Assembly: GCA_039545295.1 (NCBI GenBank)
Contig: BCIK01000014.1
Location: forward strand, 414,976-478,975
DNA length: 64,000 nucleotides
Reading direction: 5' to 3'
Source of the DNA: Udeniomyces pyricola
Lineage: Eukaryota; Basidiomycota; Tremellomycetes; Cystofilobasidiales; Mrakiaceae
This document shows, one piece after another, positions 12,101-23,564 of the stretch. The translations under genes and the position numbers were made by a program. Every line of letters starts with the position of its first letter. Positions within the stretch are counted from its first letter, which is position 1. A model generated the notes under the pieces. That model was given only the letters and a program-made list of their open reading frames with translations. It was not told where the DNA came from and searched no databases.

Positions 12101-13398
12101 AGTACGTTCTTTTGGGGTTGTGCGTCTTCTGAAGACGGAAATTGGATGTCAATAGAGATACTGATGGAAAGTCATCGTTTTTGTACAGTCTTCCGTATGA
12201 CGAAATCAAGGTCCAAGCCTTGACAGCGTGCATGGAGCTCGAATCAAAGGGCATCGTCTCGCGGCAGGACGGCTTCCAAGCAATCCTCGACTCGATCGCT
12301 TACGACATCCGAACAAAGAACCGCAAGCAAATCCAGCGGGCCAAGGAACTCCAGTCGATGTCGAGCACATTGACTCGGCTCGAGGGCAAGAAGAAGTCGC
12401 TTCAAGAGCAGATCGGAATGTATCATGCTCACAACGCAGAGAGTATCTCGAAACTTCAAGGTCGAGGGTAAGTCAGGTCTGTTTGGTTTATGACCCCAAC
12501 TGGATGTGGGGTTGCAGGTGAGGTGGCTGATCGTTCGTTGCTTCTGTTGGATTTAACAGCAAGCGAAGTTCAGTAATTCCGCTCGGCAAGCAGTACTGGC
12601 ACCGACGAAGTCTTCAGCAGCACGGTCAGATGCCCCAATATGGCTCTTGGGTTTACGAGGCCAAGCTTTTGGTGAGTTTTCCTTCAAGTCGATGTACTAT
12701 GCTCGTGGGGTGTACCGAAGTTGAAATGCTGATTTGACCCAATGTGTCGTGTGTGCCCTGTCGTGTCTTGATAGTATTCGCGGGGTTTGCTTCTGTCCAT
12801 CGACCAGTACTCGCCCACTCAGTTTGAGCGACTCGAAGTTGTCCTTTCGTCCAACGAGGCCGGCATCTTCATCGTTGAAGTCCTCATCACGCCCCCCGGT
12901 CAGACCAAGACTTCGCTTTGCAAAGCCACGATTGCCATGCAAGACGTGAGTAGACTTTGCACTCTCTTACGACCTTCACTCTATTCTGTCTGATATATAT
13001 ATTCTTGTCACATTTCCGTCCGCTGTTGTTTCTTTTTGTTTGGTGGTTGAACTGAATGACTGATGATTTGTCCGCTTGCTTGCTTGGTTTTATAGCTTCT
13101 GGTTCGACAGCGAGACCGAAAAGAGAGCGTCGCTCTAGGTGCGGCAGAGTTCAATGTCAACAAGCTCGTCGCCCAGCTCAACAAGAGTTCGTTTCAATTT
13201 TTCCCTGAATGCTCCCTTCTTCCCCTCCCCCCCCCCCCCCCCCCCCCCTCTCCCATGATCCCCTCCTGTTAGATACTTTGGGAGTCTGACCACTTTCTGC
13301 TGGTTACGTCTTGCTAATGGATTGTTGTTTGTCGGCATCTTCTCTCCACGGTTTTTTCCTTGATGTTCTACTCTTCCACAGAGTTTTACAAGAATTGA
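6125..13398 (+). CDS. IQG1: IQGAP-family cytokinesis scaffold (Iqg1/Rng2-like)
   Basis: Large actomyosin-ring scaffold of roughly 1,700-1,800 residues over many exons. The order is: a serine/threonine-rich disordered region of about 530 residues; a calponin-homology domain (7800-8340; EALQWVEGVLQQDL, FEEKLRDGVVLARM, HSDNIIMFLKF); about eight degenerate IQ-type repeats of the pattern FQxxARGALVR (8830-9600), likely calmodulin/light-chain sites; a RasGAP-related domain (10030-11400; EYWALTFLQ, AIMYQIE); and the RasGAP_C region ending in KESVALGAAEFNVNKL and AQLNKKFYKN, the conserved IQGAP C-terminus. The last coding exon is only 17 nt (13382-13398). An 87-nt intron at 7623-7709 is a multiple of three and stop-free. 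IQGAP GAP-related domains generally bind GTPases without stimulating them; this is family knowledge, not shown here. Confidence 0.92.
8200..8217 (+). repeat. T18 homopolymer in an IQGAP intron
   Basis: Eighteen T within the intron that interrupts the calponin-homology domain. Confidence 0.9.
10423..10448 (+). repeat. T26 homopolymer in an IQGAP intron
   Basis: Twenty-six T about 20 bases after a GTGAGC donor, in the RasGAP-related part of the gene. Confidence 0.9.
13227..13248 (+). repeat. C22 homopolymer in the last IQGAP intron
   Basis: Twenty-two C inside the roughly 190-nt intron that precedes the 17-nt terminal exon. The run length may be a collapsed or miscounted assembly value. Confidence 0.9.
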
Positions 13399-14120
13399 TA
13401 GATCCCCGACCTTCAGAAGACTACTTCCACGCTTTCCAGCTGGGGAGGGCGTCCCTTGCTTTCCCCGCACTCATCCTTGCCATCTGCTTCGATCCTCTCT
13501 TTCTCTCTCCTCAGCTATTTCTATGTTCTTCCTTCTCGTGTTGTGTTGCTCCCCCCCTCTCTCTCTCCCTCTCTTCTGCTTGTCTATGCAGCTTTGACCT
13601 CTCGCATACAGTTCCGAAAACCCAATCACGAAGCCATCTATCTATACGATTCTCGGGTTTTCGTTTTCCGCCTTTTGACGTTTTCTTTTTGTTTCTCTTT
13701 CTTTTTCTGATTGTTCTTGTTAATTTTCTTTTTTTTTCTTTGTCTGTTTTGATTTTTTTTTCTTCTGACCGAGTTTTCAACCATACCTTCAGTTTTTCCG
13801 ACGATATCCCCTCTCCAGGCTATTTCTGCTTCTCCCTTCCCCCCCTCTCCCCCTTCCCCTTTCTCGCTCTCTCTCTCAACTTTTCTCTCATGTTTTCTTG
13901 CTCATCCTTCCCTGACAATGAGATCTTCCTTTCCTGCTTGGATCATCTCACTTTTCCCCTCTTTAACCCAGGAAGAAGAAGAGAAACAGTAAGAAGCAGA
14001 AGAAGAAAGTAAACACCCAAATTTACCAACACAAAGGGAGAGAAGAAAAAAAACCCTCCCGAAAATCACGAAACAAGCAAACAAAACGGAACAAACAAAC
14101 AAACAAACAAAAAAACCAGC
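13399..14120. other. convergent intergenic region, strongly pyrimidine-rich
   Basis: A 722-base stretch between the ends of the IQGAP and CysRS genes, so it should hold two 3' UTRs. From about 13450 to 13900 the plus strand is dominated by C and T with many TCTC, TTTC and CCCC blocks; from about 13970 it becomes A-rich with an ACAA repeat at 14090-14111. Long ORFs here come from the biased composition. No gene is seen. Confidence 0.6.
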
Positions 14121-17100
14121 TCATGAATCTTCCAATCCCGCCGCCTTTCGCTCCCTCTTTCGAGTCTCATACGCCTTGAGGTTCGCTTTGAGCTTGCTCT
14201 TACTCAACTCGACGCCTTGCCCATCCATCGTCGGCAAACCCCGGTCGTCCCACCCAGAGTAAAGGCCCGATTCGACCTGGGGCGGTCGGAACATCTCGTT
14301 CGAAGGGACGCTCAATCGCTCGAGTTTGGCTGCTTGGGCGACGGCTTGAGCTTGTTTGAGCGCTGCCGCTTTCGAGGCTTTTTGGTGGGCCAAGGCAAGC
14401 TTGGCTTCACGGGCTTCAATCAACGTGGATGCGGGGACGAGCTTGACGAGAGCTCGACCGTCTTTTTTTTTTTTTTTTTTTTGAGTTGAAGAGAAGAAAA
14501 ACAAGAAGAAGGAAAACAAGAGAGAGGGAAGAGAGAGATTAACATGAGTTGACAAGTGTCAACAAGTATATATATATATATAATGTACCTTCTTGATCGT
14601 CGAGCGCGACGCCGAGCTCGGCGAGTTGGTAATCCCGCAACCGATCCGACAGAGCCAGGATTTCCTTTGAGTCGGCCTTGGCGATGGCGAGTTTGCGGAC
14701 TTCGTCCCGGAAAGCTGAGAGGGCACGCAAGTAGGGCATCAGTGTCGTTTCGCGCTGGAGAGAAGAAGAACGAAAAGAATAGAACAAAGAAGCAAATGGT
14801 GGAATGATGAGAGTCGAAGGAGGGGGGGGGGGGGAAGGAAAGGGTCATCATTTTCGACGATTTGTTCAGCGTTGTATAGAAAAAGAAAACAGAGGATGTC
14901 AGGATCGGAATTCTACGATATAAGTTTTCGAAGCAGAAAAGCAAGACAAATAGAAAACAAAAATGACCACGGGAAACTACCCCTAGGCCGCCCAATCCAC
15001 ACACGCAACACTCACATCCGCAGTCTCGCCCTGAGCTGGCTTGAGTCCCCATCCAATCTCCGTTGTCTTTGATTCGCCTTCGCCGAGACCAAACATGCGG
15101 AGCATGCGTCCGATCCAACCGGCAGCGGCCGTGACGGGCTCGAGGTTGGGTCGCTTGAGGTTGAGGTAAATGTTGCCTTTGGCGACGAGCTCGGCCAGTA
15201 CTTGAAGTGCTCTCGGCGTGTCGAACGAGTCGCAGAGGGCCGAGCGGAAGGCGTGTTGGGCGTCTTGAAGGCTGGAAGGAAGGAAGGGCGGAGAAGAAAT
15301 TGGTATCAAGAGAGAGAGGGACATAGAAGTGGGCGTGAAGAGTGACAAAACAAGTCAATGACCGCACGACGTTGTCTCAAATTGGTTTTCAGGGAAGAAT
15401 GAGAGGGAAGGAAGGGTTCAAGAAGAAGAAAAAGGAGAATCGACGAACTTTTGGGTCAACGCCTTTTCTTCTTCGTCGTAGTAGTGCTTGCCATCAGATG
15501 CCGCGTCCTGGTCGGCCGCCTGCGAAATTCGAGCCTTGACTTGGGTGAAGAAGTTCTGTATATGTAGATTGTGACCATGTCGAGAAAAGAGGGATAGAGG
15601 GTCCGGATCAGGGAATGGAACGGAACGAAACGAGGCGTAAGTAACCTAGGCGAGTTGCTTTTCGCTTTAACTGCCAACCTATGTCCTCAGGAATGCGAAC
15701 ACTTGAAGAGTAACAAATGAAAATAAGATGAACACCGACGTTAAAGCTTGACTCGAGCCCTTTGGTGACCTCCATGGCGCTTTCCTTAAAGTCCATCTTG
15801 GCGTTCCAGGTCTGCATCATGAAGCCCAATCGGAGCTGCCTGGCAGAGTACTTCTCCAGCGCTTCCTGTAAGAGTCAAGAGTTAAGAACACCAGGCCATG
15901 TTACGGGGGGAGAGGGGTGGTGTCAAGGGGGGGGGGGAGGGATCAAGAGGCAAGAGAAGAGGGGGTTGTAGAGAGATATGATCGATCTCAATTACAAACT
16001 CAGAGAGCAACAAGGACCGACGACGCGCGCCTGCAAAAGAAACCCTACCGACCTCGATCGTGATAAAGTTCTTGAGCGACTTAGACATCTTGAGGCCTTC
16101 GATATGCAAGTGGCCCGTGTGGAAAAAGTAGTTGACCCATTGACGGCATCCATGGTAAGCTTCACTCTGAGCGACCTCGTTGTCGTGGTGAGGGAACATG
16201 AGGTCGACGCCTCCCGAGTGAATGTCCATGGCTTTGCCGAGGACTTCGGTCGCCATGACGGAGCACTCAATGTGCCATCCCGGTCTTCCTTGTCCCCAGG
16301 GAGACTCCCAGTGGGGTTCTCCGGGTTTCGACGATTTCCAGAGCGCAAAGTCCGACGTCGAACGCTTTTGGAAAGTTGTAGTGGTGAGAGAACCTGAGGG
16401 AACCGAGCGAACAGAAGCCAAAGCAGGTGAGGAAGGTTGAGCTTGATCTCGAGGATGTAGATGAATTTGGGATACGACAGCTGCTTACCTTCACCCTCGT
16501 CAATCAGTCGCGTGTTGCCCTTACTCGAAGGAGCCAATTTAGCATACGTATGCTCCCACTCCTGCTCCGAGCCATCTTCGCTCCGTTTCCTTCCATCAAA
16601 CGCTCCAACGTCAAACCAAACGTTACCCGCACCGTCGTCGTATGCAAAGCCCCGCTGCTGGATCCGCTCGACGAATCGGACGATTTCAGGCACGTATTCC
16701 GAGACACGCGTCATGGTGTCAGGAGAGAGAACGTTAAGGGCAGCCATGTCGTCAAGGAAAGCAGCTTCCCACTTGGCAGCAAGGGACCGAGAGATGGAGG
16801 GAGACGTGAGAGAATGACCATGCTATCAAGTTGGAAAGTGAAAGAGTAAGCATTGTATCAGTCGTGAGGGGTCACTTCCGAAGATGATGACCATCTGACA
16901 ATAGACCAACCTTTTTGTCAAGCCAAGTACTGAGGGGTTCCGAGACACCCATGATGAGTGCCCGAGCGGCGTCGACATCAGTCGTCTTGCTATCAAGTTG
17001 CTCCGTCGCGATCAGGATGGCTTTGCGGGCGGCCGACTGCGTATACCATTTGAAGTATATGCATCAACGTCCATTAGTCTATCAGCAATCATGCCTTCCT

Positions 17101-18270
17101 CTAGAAATGTCTGTAAACTAAATCTCTCTGTTTCCATCAAGCAGAGAACCATATGAAGGAGGGTTCTACGACTTACGATGACTTTGCAGTGCATGCCGAA
17201 CTTCTCCTCCTTGCTCTCAATCTCCTTCCTCCAAGCTTCATCGCTTTCAACCTTGTAGCTTAGCACACCGTCCCAGAAGGCTTCCATTCCCTCGGGAGTC
17301 TTGGTAGCCTCTTCCGAGGGCCGGTCGGCATCGGCAGTGAGCGACTTGAGGACGTTTTTGGAGAGATAGGCTGACCAGGCTTCACGCGCGTCGGAAAGGA
17401 GTTTGGGGGTCAGACTAGTAGTCGCGGAGAGCATCTCGTTCAGGAGATGCTCCTGTCTAGATCTCAAGATGATCTAACAATGTACAGTGATGGGCACGAC
17501 GAGTATAGTTCAGATCAGTAGAATCGACCGTTAGCCGGCTGAATGAATGTCTGGACGAGGAAACGAATCCGGAAACGTACCTTGTCGTCGATGTCAGTGA
17601 CGTTTTGGACAAAGTGAACGTCGTAGCCAAAGTAATCGCGCATAATTCGCCGGAGGACATCCTGGGTCACGTAGTTTCTGGTGAGCAAGAAGAGAGAATT
17701 TCAGTCGTCAATAGACGAGAGGGAAGACGGGAGGGGATTGCGGGAAACTCGAGAGTGGGATGGGCTCACCGTGCATGGCCCATATGGGACGCATCATAGA
17801 CGGTCGGACCGCAGTTGTACCAAGTAACCTGTCGTGATCTTTGTGGAGCAAATTCGACCTTTAAAATCGGGGAGGAGGATTGAAAAGGGGACAAAAACAG
17901 GAATGTCAACGACGTGTGAGCTCGGAAGATCAACTCTAAAGTCAACTTCACTACGCCCCTTTCCCTCTACTCTCATTGGCCGACGCAGTTCGTCCATATC
18001 ACTGAGCTCTGTACGGACCTTTGATCTCGTAAGAGAGTTCCAGACTTTAAGGACGGGCTCATCGAGCTCCCTCTCGGGCACTCGCCATTCAGGCATCTTA
18101 GCCTTTGTCGATTCGGAAGGGGGAGCAGTTTGACTACTCGGGGGGAGCGAGCTCGAAGACATGGTGCGGTCGGAGAAGATGGGTCGGAAAGCAAGGAACG
18201 CTTGGAGAGGTCTAGGGATGGAAGCGGAAAGGGCTCTGGTGAGGGGTCTAGAGAGCATACACTGCTCCAA
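14121..18270 (-). CDS. CRS1: cysteinyl-tRNA synthetase, probably dual-targeted
   Basis: Class I synthetase that charges tRNA-Cys. After the N-terminus the exons give [20 protein letters not shown] (HIGH motif as HMGH), [40 protein letters not shown] and [10 protein letters not shown] (KMSKS). The zinc ligands Cys, Cys and His-x-x-x-Glu are all visible. The C-terminus has the eukaryotic [18 protein letters not shown] and a lysine-rich tail, with the stop at 14121-14123. Two in-frame starts exist: ATG at 18270 (with another at 18258) gives about 36 extra residues, rich in Arg, Ser and Leu with almost no acid, typical of a mitochondrial presequence; ATG at 18162 ([11 protein letters not shown]) gives a cytosolic form. 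One gene serving both compartments is known for yeast CysRS. The intron at about 14462-14590 has A20 at its 3' end. Confidence 0.93.
14463..14482 (-). repeat. A20 (coding strand) abutting the 3' splice site of a CysRS intron
   Basis: On the minus (coding) strand the intron ends in twenty A followed by G, so the acceptor AG is formed by the last A and the next base. Coding resumes with an aspartate codon split across the junction ([10 protein letters not shown]), which matches CysRS. Confidence 0.85.
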
Positions 18271-18619
18271 GGGAGGGGATTAAGGATGGTCGGATAGGGG
18301 GTGGGAACGGCGTTGGAAGGAGAGCGAACCAAACCAAGGCGGAGTCACAATGAAACAGCCTGCAGATCTGGCACAGCTTTCGACAGATTATGCAGCAGAA
18401 CCTCGTGATCCATCGATTTTCAAACATGATATATATACGGACCGCATTAAAAGCCAGCTTGGGATTATCAGCCACTTTCTCGAAGCTAGCACATATCGGC
18501 ACTACTGCAAAAGCCCATTGACAAAATCCATCCAATGCATGCTCAGTCACCCCTTCATTTAGACTAACCGAGAAACCGATACCCACAACAGCCCTGCTAC
18601 AAGTTCTCAATCTCTAAAT
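18271..18619. promoter_or_regulatory. intergenic, TPT-family 3' end and CysRS promoter
   Basis: A 349-base tandem region (both neighbours on minus). It contains a short AT-rich ATATATATA at about 18429-18437, 160 bases upstream of the longer CysRS start. Nothing else is evident. Confidence 0.35.
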
Positions 18620-21181
18620 CTAACCAGACTGACGCCGATAAATGTACAGTCCAATGATGGACAGTCCATACCCTGTCGTCCGTACCAATCAAGCACCCCC
18701 ACGTCAATTCACGACAACAACTTACTTGCATCAATCCTACAAATCATTGTCACTCACCTATGATCTGCATCGGTCGCACAGGAGTTCCAAACAACACCAC
18801 CGAGCAGCCGATGAGGACAATGTCCTTGACGACGCCCGTCAACGACAACGTCAACCCGCCAACGGCTTTGATCAACTTCAGAGTCAAGACGTTGAGAAGA
18901 AAAGCGATGATGACGTTGGAGAGCAAGAAGAGGGGTGGTATGGATTCTGAGCCCGCTTTTGGCAGAATAGAGGGTAAGGAAGAAGTCGTGGCGGAATCAA
19001 GGAGGGCATGAACGGGAGCCAGACCTTCCACGAGCGGGACGAGTATGAGGTTGAGGGCGAAGCAAACCTGTAGACCGTCAACATCGCGTTTTAGTATTAT
19101 GGCGACTGAGAGACTTGTCCGTTAGACTGAACGATGAAGACATCACAACGAGTAACCACTCACCGGTGCATATAATGACAGAGACGTCAGAGGATCCAAT
19201 GGGTTCTTCCCTTGAAGCAGCAGCTGGATGAGGACCATACGCGTTGCCTCGGACTACGAGTCGTTCGAGATTTGAAAGCACGATTCAGCGTATGAGCCTT
19301 GAGTGAAACCCATAGCCTGGTCATAGAAACGATATCAGACAGAAGTTCCTCACGAGTACGGCAAGAGCCTGGAATATGAAGCCGGGCCAGGAGAACCGGA
19401 CCTCCCCATAGGTAGCGAGAGCGACGCCTGAAAAGATTACGAAAGAACAATCAACAATCAAAAGTTGAGAGAGGCCCAAGCTGAAGGACGCCAGACGCTC
19501 TTCGATAAAACAGTCTCATCCAAGAACCCTGCAATCAGCCTCCACTGACCAACGCTAATAATCTGGGTTGCAAATCCGTCGCAATATTCAGCAACATCCT
19601 TTTTTAGCCGATGCCAAGCTGTAAAATCAGAAGATATCACACGCACCAGGATCACACCCAGACTCATGGCATCTAATCGCCGCATCTTCATGATTGCTGA
19701 CACAATGAGCACCGCTGCGGGGATAAATGCCTGTCATGAGATCGAAGTTAAGCAGTATATACAGCGAAATGAAACCATTCTTTGGCTTAGGAATCAGGAC
19801 GATCCGATTACACCCTATAGTCGAGAGCGTATGGAAGCAGGACGTACCTTTAGCATCTGGACGAGTGAGACGGACAGGAGCATCACTGCCGAGTTGGACA
19901 GAATTAACGAGAGAGAGTATAGAATACCAACTAGCCAAGCACAAGACACAGCAGGGATTTTGTCAGTCGAAAAATGATTCTGCTCGCAGCACGCAGTAAG
20001 ATGAGAATGACCTGACTTGGCATGACGGTATGGCACCAAGCCTTCCACTGCAAATGTTGGGAGCCAGTCTTGCAGCATATCAGCAAATGAGACGGCTCGT
20101 GTAACCGCCTTATGTAAGGAGCGAAGATGCGCCGATAAGGAGAATACGAACCGTCAACTGGTCGTCCACGCTACTTGGCATCAAATTCGGTGCGAAAAAT
20201 CGCATGAGACGAGTTCCCACGACCTATTGGTCGACCGGTCAAGATTTATGAGTCAGTGAAGGGCGTAGATCAATTCTCAAGAGTGTAAGAGGCGATGTCA
20301 AGTCGGCTTAACTCACTGCCCCAGCCATGTGTAGAGTTGTGAGGCATATCGGCTGAGAGTAAAAAGAGAGGGAAGGGACAAAGTTGCAGGCTGATATCAC
20401 TCTCTTGTTCTAGTCATGTATATACCGTCAAGATCCTCTTTGAGAACCAAAGACATGAAAATAGAATAAAAATCACATCTCACTCACATATGGGAAACTA
20501 AGCAGGATCAACTTGTTTTGCAGAACAAGTACACAGCCGGCCCCGAACTGCATGGGCAAGAGCAACCACGCTTGTCAGTGGCTTGTTCTACCGGGCTACC
20601 TAAGGGCACCTTGAGAGGACATTCAACGACGCCCGGCCAGGAAAGAACAGGATAGGAGAAGCGATACGTGTAATATACGGACCGAAGCGATGAATATTGG
20701 TAAGACTGCGGAAGGGGGATTGGAACCGACGGAGATGAGCTGGATAGCTCATATTTTTGAAGTCATGCAGCTCTTGGACACGAGAACGTAGCTGGCCAGG
20801 TCAAGTGTAATCGGCGGATCAGAGAGAGGGCAAACAGGAGGACTTACTCCGCCGCCATTCGGTGCCAGCATCTCCTTCGACGGGAGGTCGAAACAGTGTC
20901 GAGGCTCGAGCATGTGCGTCATGATCCGGCAGCACGTCCTCGCCATGCAGTGCCTTGAGTTCAAGGCTGGGTGCCCTCCCTCTCGGCGAGACATTCCGAT
21001 GGGACGTGCCCAGGAGACCTTGTCCGTCAGACGTGACTTTCAGCCCGCCTCGCTTGGCCGAAATGGGAGTCGTGGCCAGTTCGGGTGGGGGCGAAGAGGG
21101 ACAAGTGCCGGACTTGGTGAAGGCAGGTTGAGCGAAACGGACGAGGGCGATAGCGAGTGCGGAAATTGTGTCTGGAGGCAT
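18620..21181 (-). CDS. TPT-family (DUF250) nucleotide-sugar/sugar-phosphate transporter-like protein
   Basis: Polytopic membrane protein of the triose-phosphate transporter family in the drug/metabolite superfamily, usually in the Golgi, ER or plastid membrane; the substrate cannot be told. Spliced segments include TIQLISVGSNPPSAVLPIFI, LVLQNKLILLSFPYPICLTT, LHMAGAVVGTRLM, ILSNSAVMLLSVSLVQMLK, AFIPAAVLIVSAIMK, LLLQGKNPLDPLTSLSLYAP, CFALNLILVPLVEGLAPVH and GGLTLSLTGVVKDIVLIGCS, closing with QIIGYGLSIIGLYIYRRQSG and a stop at 18620-18622. GGLTLSLTGVVKD and QIIGYG are strong family signatures. A hydrophilic extension of about 110 residues (from MPPDTISALAIAL) precedes the first membrane segment; its ATG at 21181 is the least certain part. 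Many short introns separate the exons. Confidence 0.8.
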
Positions 21182-21596
21182 CAGGACAGGTGATGAATCA
21201 GAAGGTAAGGAAGAGACAAATGAGACCGGAGGCCTGTTGACTAAGAAAGGACGACGATGATATGGTGCTGGAAGATGGATTCAAGGTGGGAGCTGGCGAA
21301 GGCGAACTAATAACCGTAACTCATGATCACGGCGTAGATTCCCGCGGAGGGTTGCTGGGCTAGCGGAGGATGGCTTGTGGGACTACGCGACGACCGTCCA
21401 CCCACACCATTTTCACACTTTTTCTTATCTAATTAATTGTTTGTTCTTCGCTCGCTCATTCAGTTCTCACCTTCCCTAAGCCTCATCTAATCTCCTCCTA
21501 CCACAACCAGCGTCCTCACTAATTGTCACGAACATGAGAGGCAGAAAGGACAACAAAACGCATTGATAACCGTCATAACCGTCAAGGCAACATGCT
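21182..21596. other. intergenic, ILV6 3' end and TPT-family promoter
   Basis: A 415-base tandem region. The segment near 21420-21445 is AT-rich and could serve the ILV6 3' UTR or the TPT-family promoter. No gene is seen. Confidence 0.35.
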
Positions 21597-23564
21597 TTAA
21601 CCAGGGGGAAGAAGCGAAGCGTCCATTGGCAGGCTGTCGTCGGCAACATCGTCGTCCTCATCCGCCGGGTTCCGGGGGATAGGCGTTCGGGGCATCACCA
21701 TTACACCTAAGTAAACGAATAGCAAGGTTCGTAACACAGATGAGTGCTCCAATCCAAGCGCGATATAAAGGCGAAAACCCCCGCTTTCAATCCAATGAAT
21801 CTGGACGTACCACTTCGAACGGCTTCAAGGATACCATACGGCCTGACCAAACCGAGGAACGCATCGATTCGCTCCGTCTTGCCCGTCATCTCGACAATGA
21901 CGCTCGCACTCGAGACATCAACGGTCCTGCCGCCAAACTGAGCGGCAAGCGCTTGAATGGTCGCAAAGTGCTGACCCTTTCGGATAAGGGCCTCGGAGTG
22001 GTTGAGGTTGTACGCCGACGAGGGCGACTGCGAAGGGTGCTCAAAGTGACGGGCAAGGGCAGACGAGGGAGACTCGGTCTGGCTGTGTGCTTGAGGCTCG
22101 GACGCGTGCTGAGGGGCGGTCTCGTCGCCTCCTTGGGTCGGGAGAGGGGGAGGAGTGTTGTGTCCGGAAGGGTGGAGAGAAGGGCCGGCAGTCATCTGCT
22201 GCTCGAAGTACTCGGGACTGTGACCCAGAACGCACCAGACGAGAAGAAAGGGAGAGGATAAATGGATCAACACAAGTCATGACCAAGAGAGAGATGCAGG
22301 CCAGACCGATGGCTCAAGCAGGCTGGTGCGTGTACTGCACGTGTACATACCCAAGAGTCGAAATCTTGACCATGAGGAGCTCTCGCTGGATAGTGTTAGT
22401 GTTGGTGTAATCCAGAACGGCCCAGACAGGGACCTGAAAGGGGAAAGAAGGGGGGGGGGGGAGGATTGATGCCAAGCCAGTCGGTCAGAAATGGTCTGTC
22501 CCAGCTGCTACGATATGCAGCACTCTCCAACTATCTCGAGTAGAGGCTTATGCAGCAAGACTCACGAGATCCTCAAGTTGTCGTCGAGCCTGCTCGACGA
22601 CGCCATCTTGACCCTTGAGGACGATGCACATCCGGGAAAGATCCCGGATCTCGGTTCGGCAAACCACGAGCGAGTCTGATGAGTAGACAAATGTCCAGGA
22701 TTTGGTCAGCATTTTTGTACATTCATCGTTATTGTGGAGCTCGTGAGTAGTTGCAGGCACGGCAGAGGATGTTATCGAGACGGGTTAAGGAAAGGGACTT
22801 TACCAATGTTGAATCCTCGGGCGGCCAAAATGCCCGAGACTCGGGAAAGGACTCCCGGCTCGTTTTGGACCAAACAGTTGAGAATATGTCTGGAGGAATT
22901 GAACAGGCAAGTGATGTCCAAGAACAGCTATCAGAATCGATCCAACCATAGCAATCGCCAGCAGACATCCAAAAAAGAAACACGGCTTTCGGCTCGACTG
23001 ACCGCTTGTAGGGCTCAGAGCTCGGGGGAGGGGTGTTGTAGAGGATGGACAGAACGTGGTCCTCAGCGCTCTTGTGCGCCGGGTGGAAGACGGGAAGAGG
23101 AGGAGGTCGAGGGTGGTGTCGCTGGGTCTTGTCTATGGATGGAAAGCGTCGACCAGGACGGGCACGAATGAAGATCAGGGAACGAGAGTCGGCCAGGAAC
23201 GGGAGAAGAATGCGCGTTAAAGGGGAGGGAGAGAAGAATGCAAGTCAAGTCAGAGCTATCTCCCGACGCGATGAGGCCATGTCTGATGATTGATGCGGAG
23301 ATGATGATGAGTAGAGTTTTAGCAGTACGTACAGTCGAGTGCGCTGGTCGAGTCGTCGATGCTCCTGGGCTTGCCGGTAGCCGCCTTGGTAGCGTTGGCC
23401 TGTTGCTTGTTGCCATCAATCTCGATGGAGGTGTCGGGAACGTTGCCGAGGTACTCGGGGACGGTCTTGCCACCATCAGCTCTCGAGACGGACCTGGCGA
23501 GGGTGGTAGAGACGAGGGAGGCCTGACGGGAGAAGCCGAGGGAGGAGCGAAGGAGAGAGGTCAT
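21597..23564 (-). CDS. ILV6: acetolactate synthase regulatory (small) subunit
   Basis: Regulatory subunit of acetohydroxyacid synthase, which in mitochondria makes acetolactate for valine, leucine and isoleucine and is inhibited by valine. The start ATG at 23564 gives MTSLLRSSLGFSRQASLVST, an Arg/Ser-rich, acid-free presequence suited to mitochondria. The first ACT domain is HILNCLVQNEPGVLSRVSGI, LAARGFNIDSLVVC and RTEIRDLSRMCIVLKGQD; the second half has ALAAQFGGRTVDVSSAS, VIVEMTGKTERIDAFLGLV and RPYGILEAVRSGVMVMPRTP. Between them is a low-complexity insert of about 60 residues rich in P, S, H and Q (about 22040-22210). The stop is at 21597-21599. It is divergent from GluRS. Confidence 0.92.

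Noticed and set aside
13399..13960. Long ORFs in the CT-rich DNA after IQGAP
   Set aside because: Low-complexity pyrimidine composition between two convergent 3' ends; no conserved protein features.
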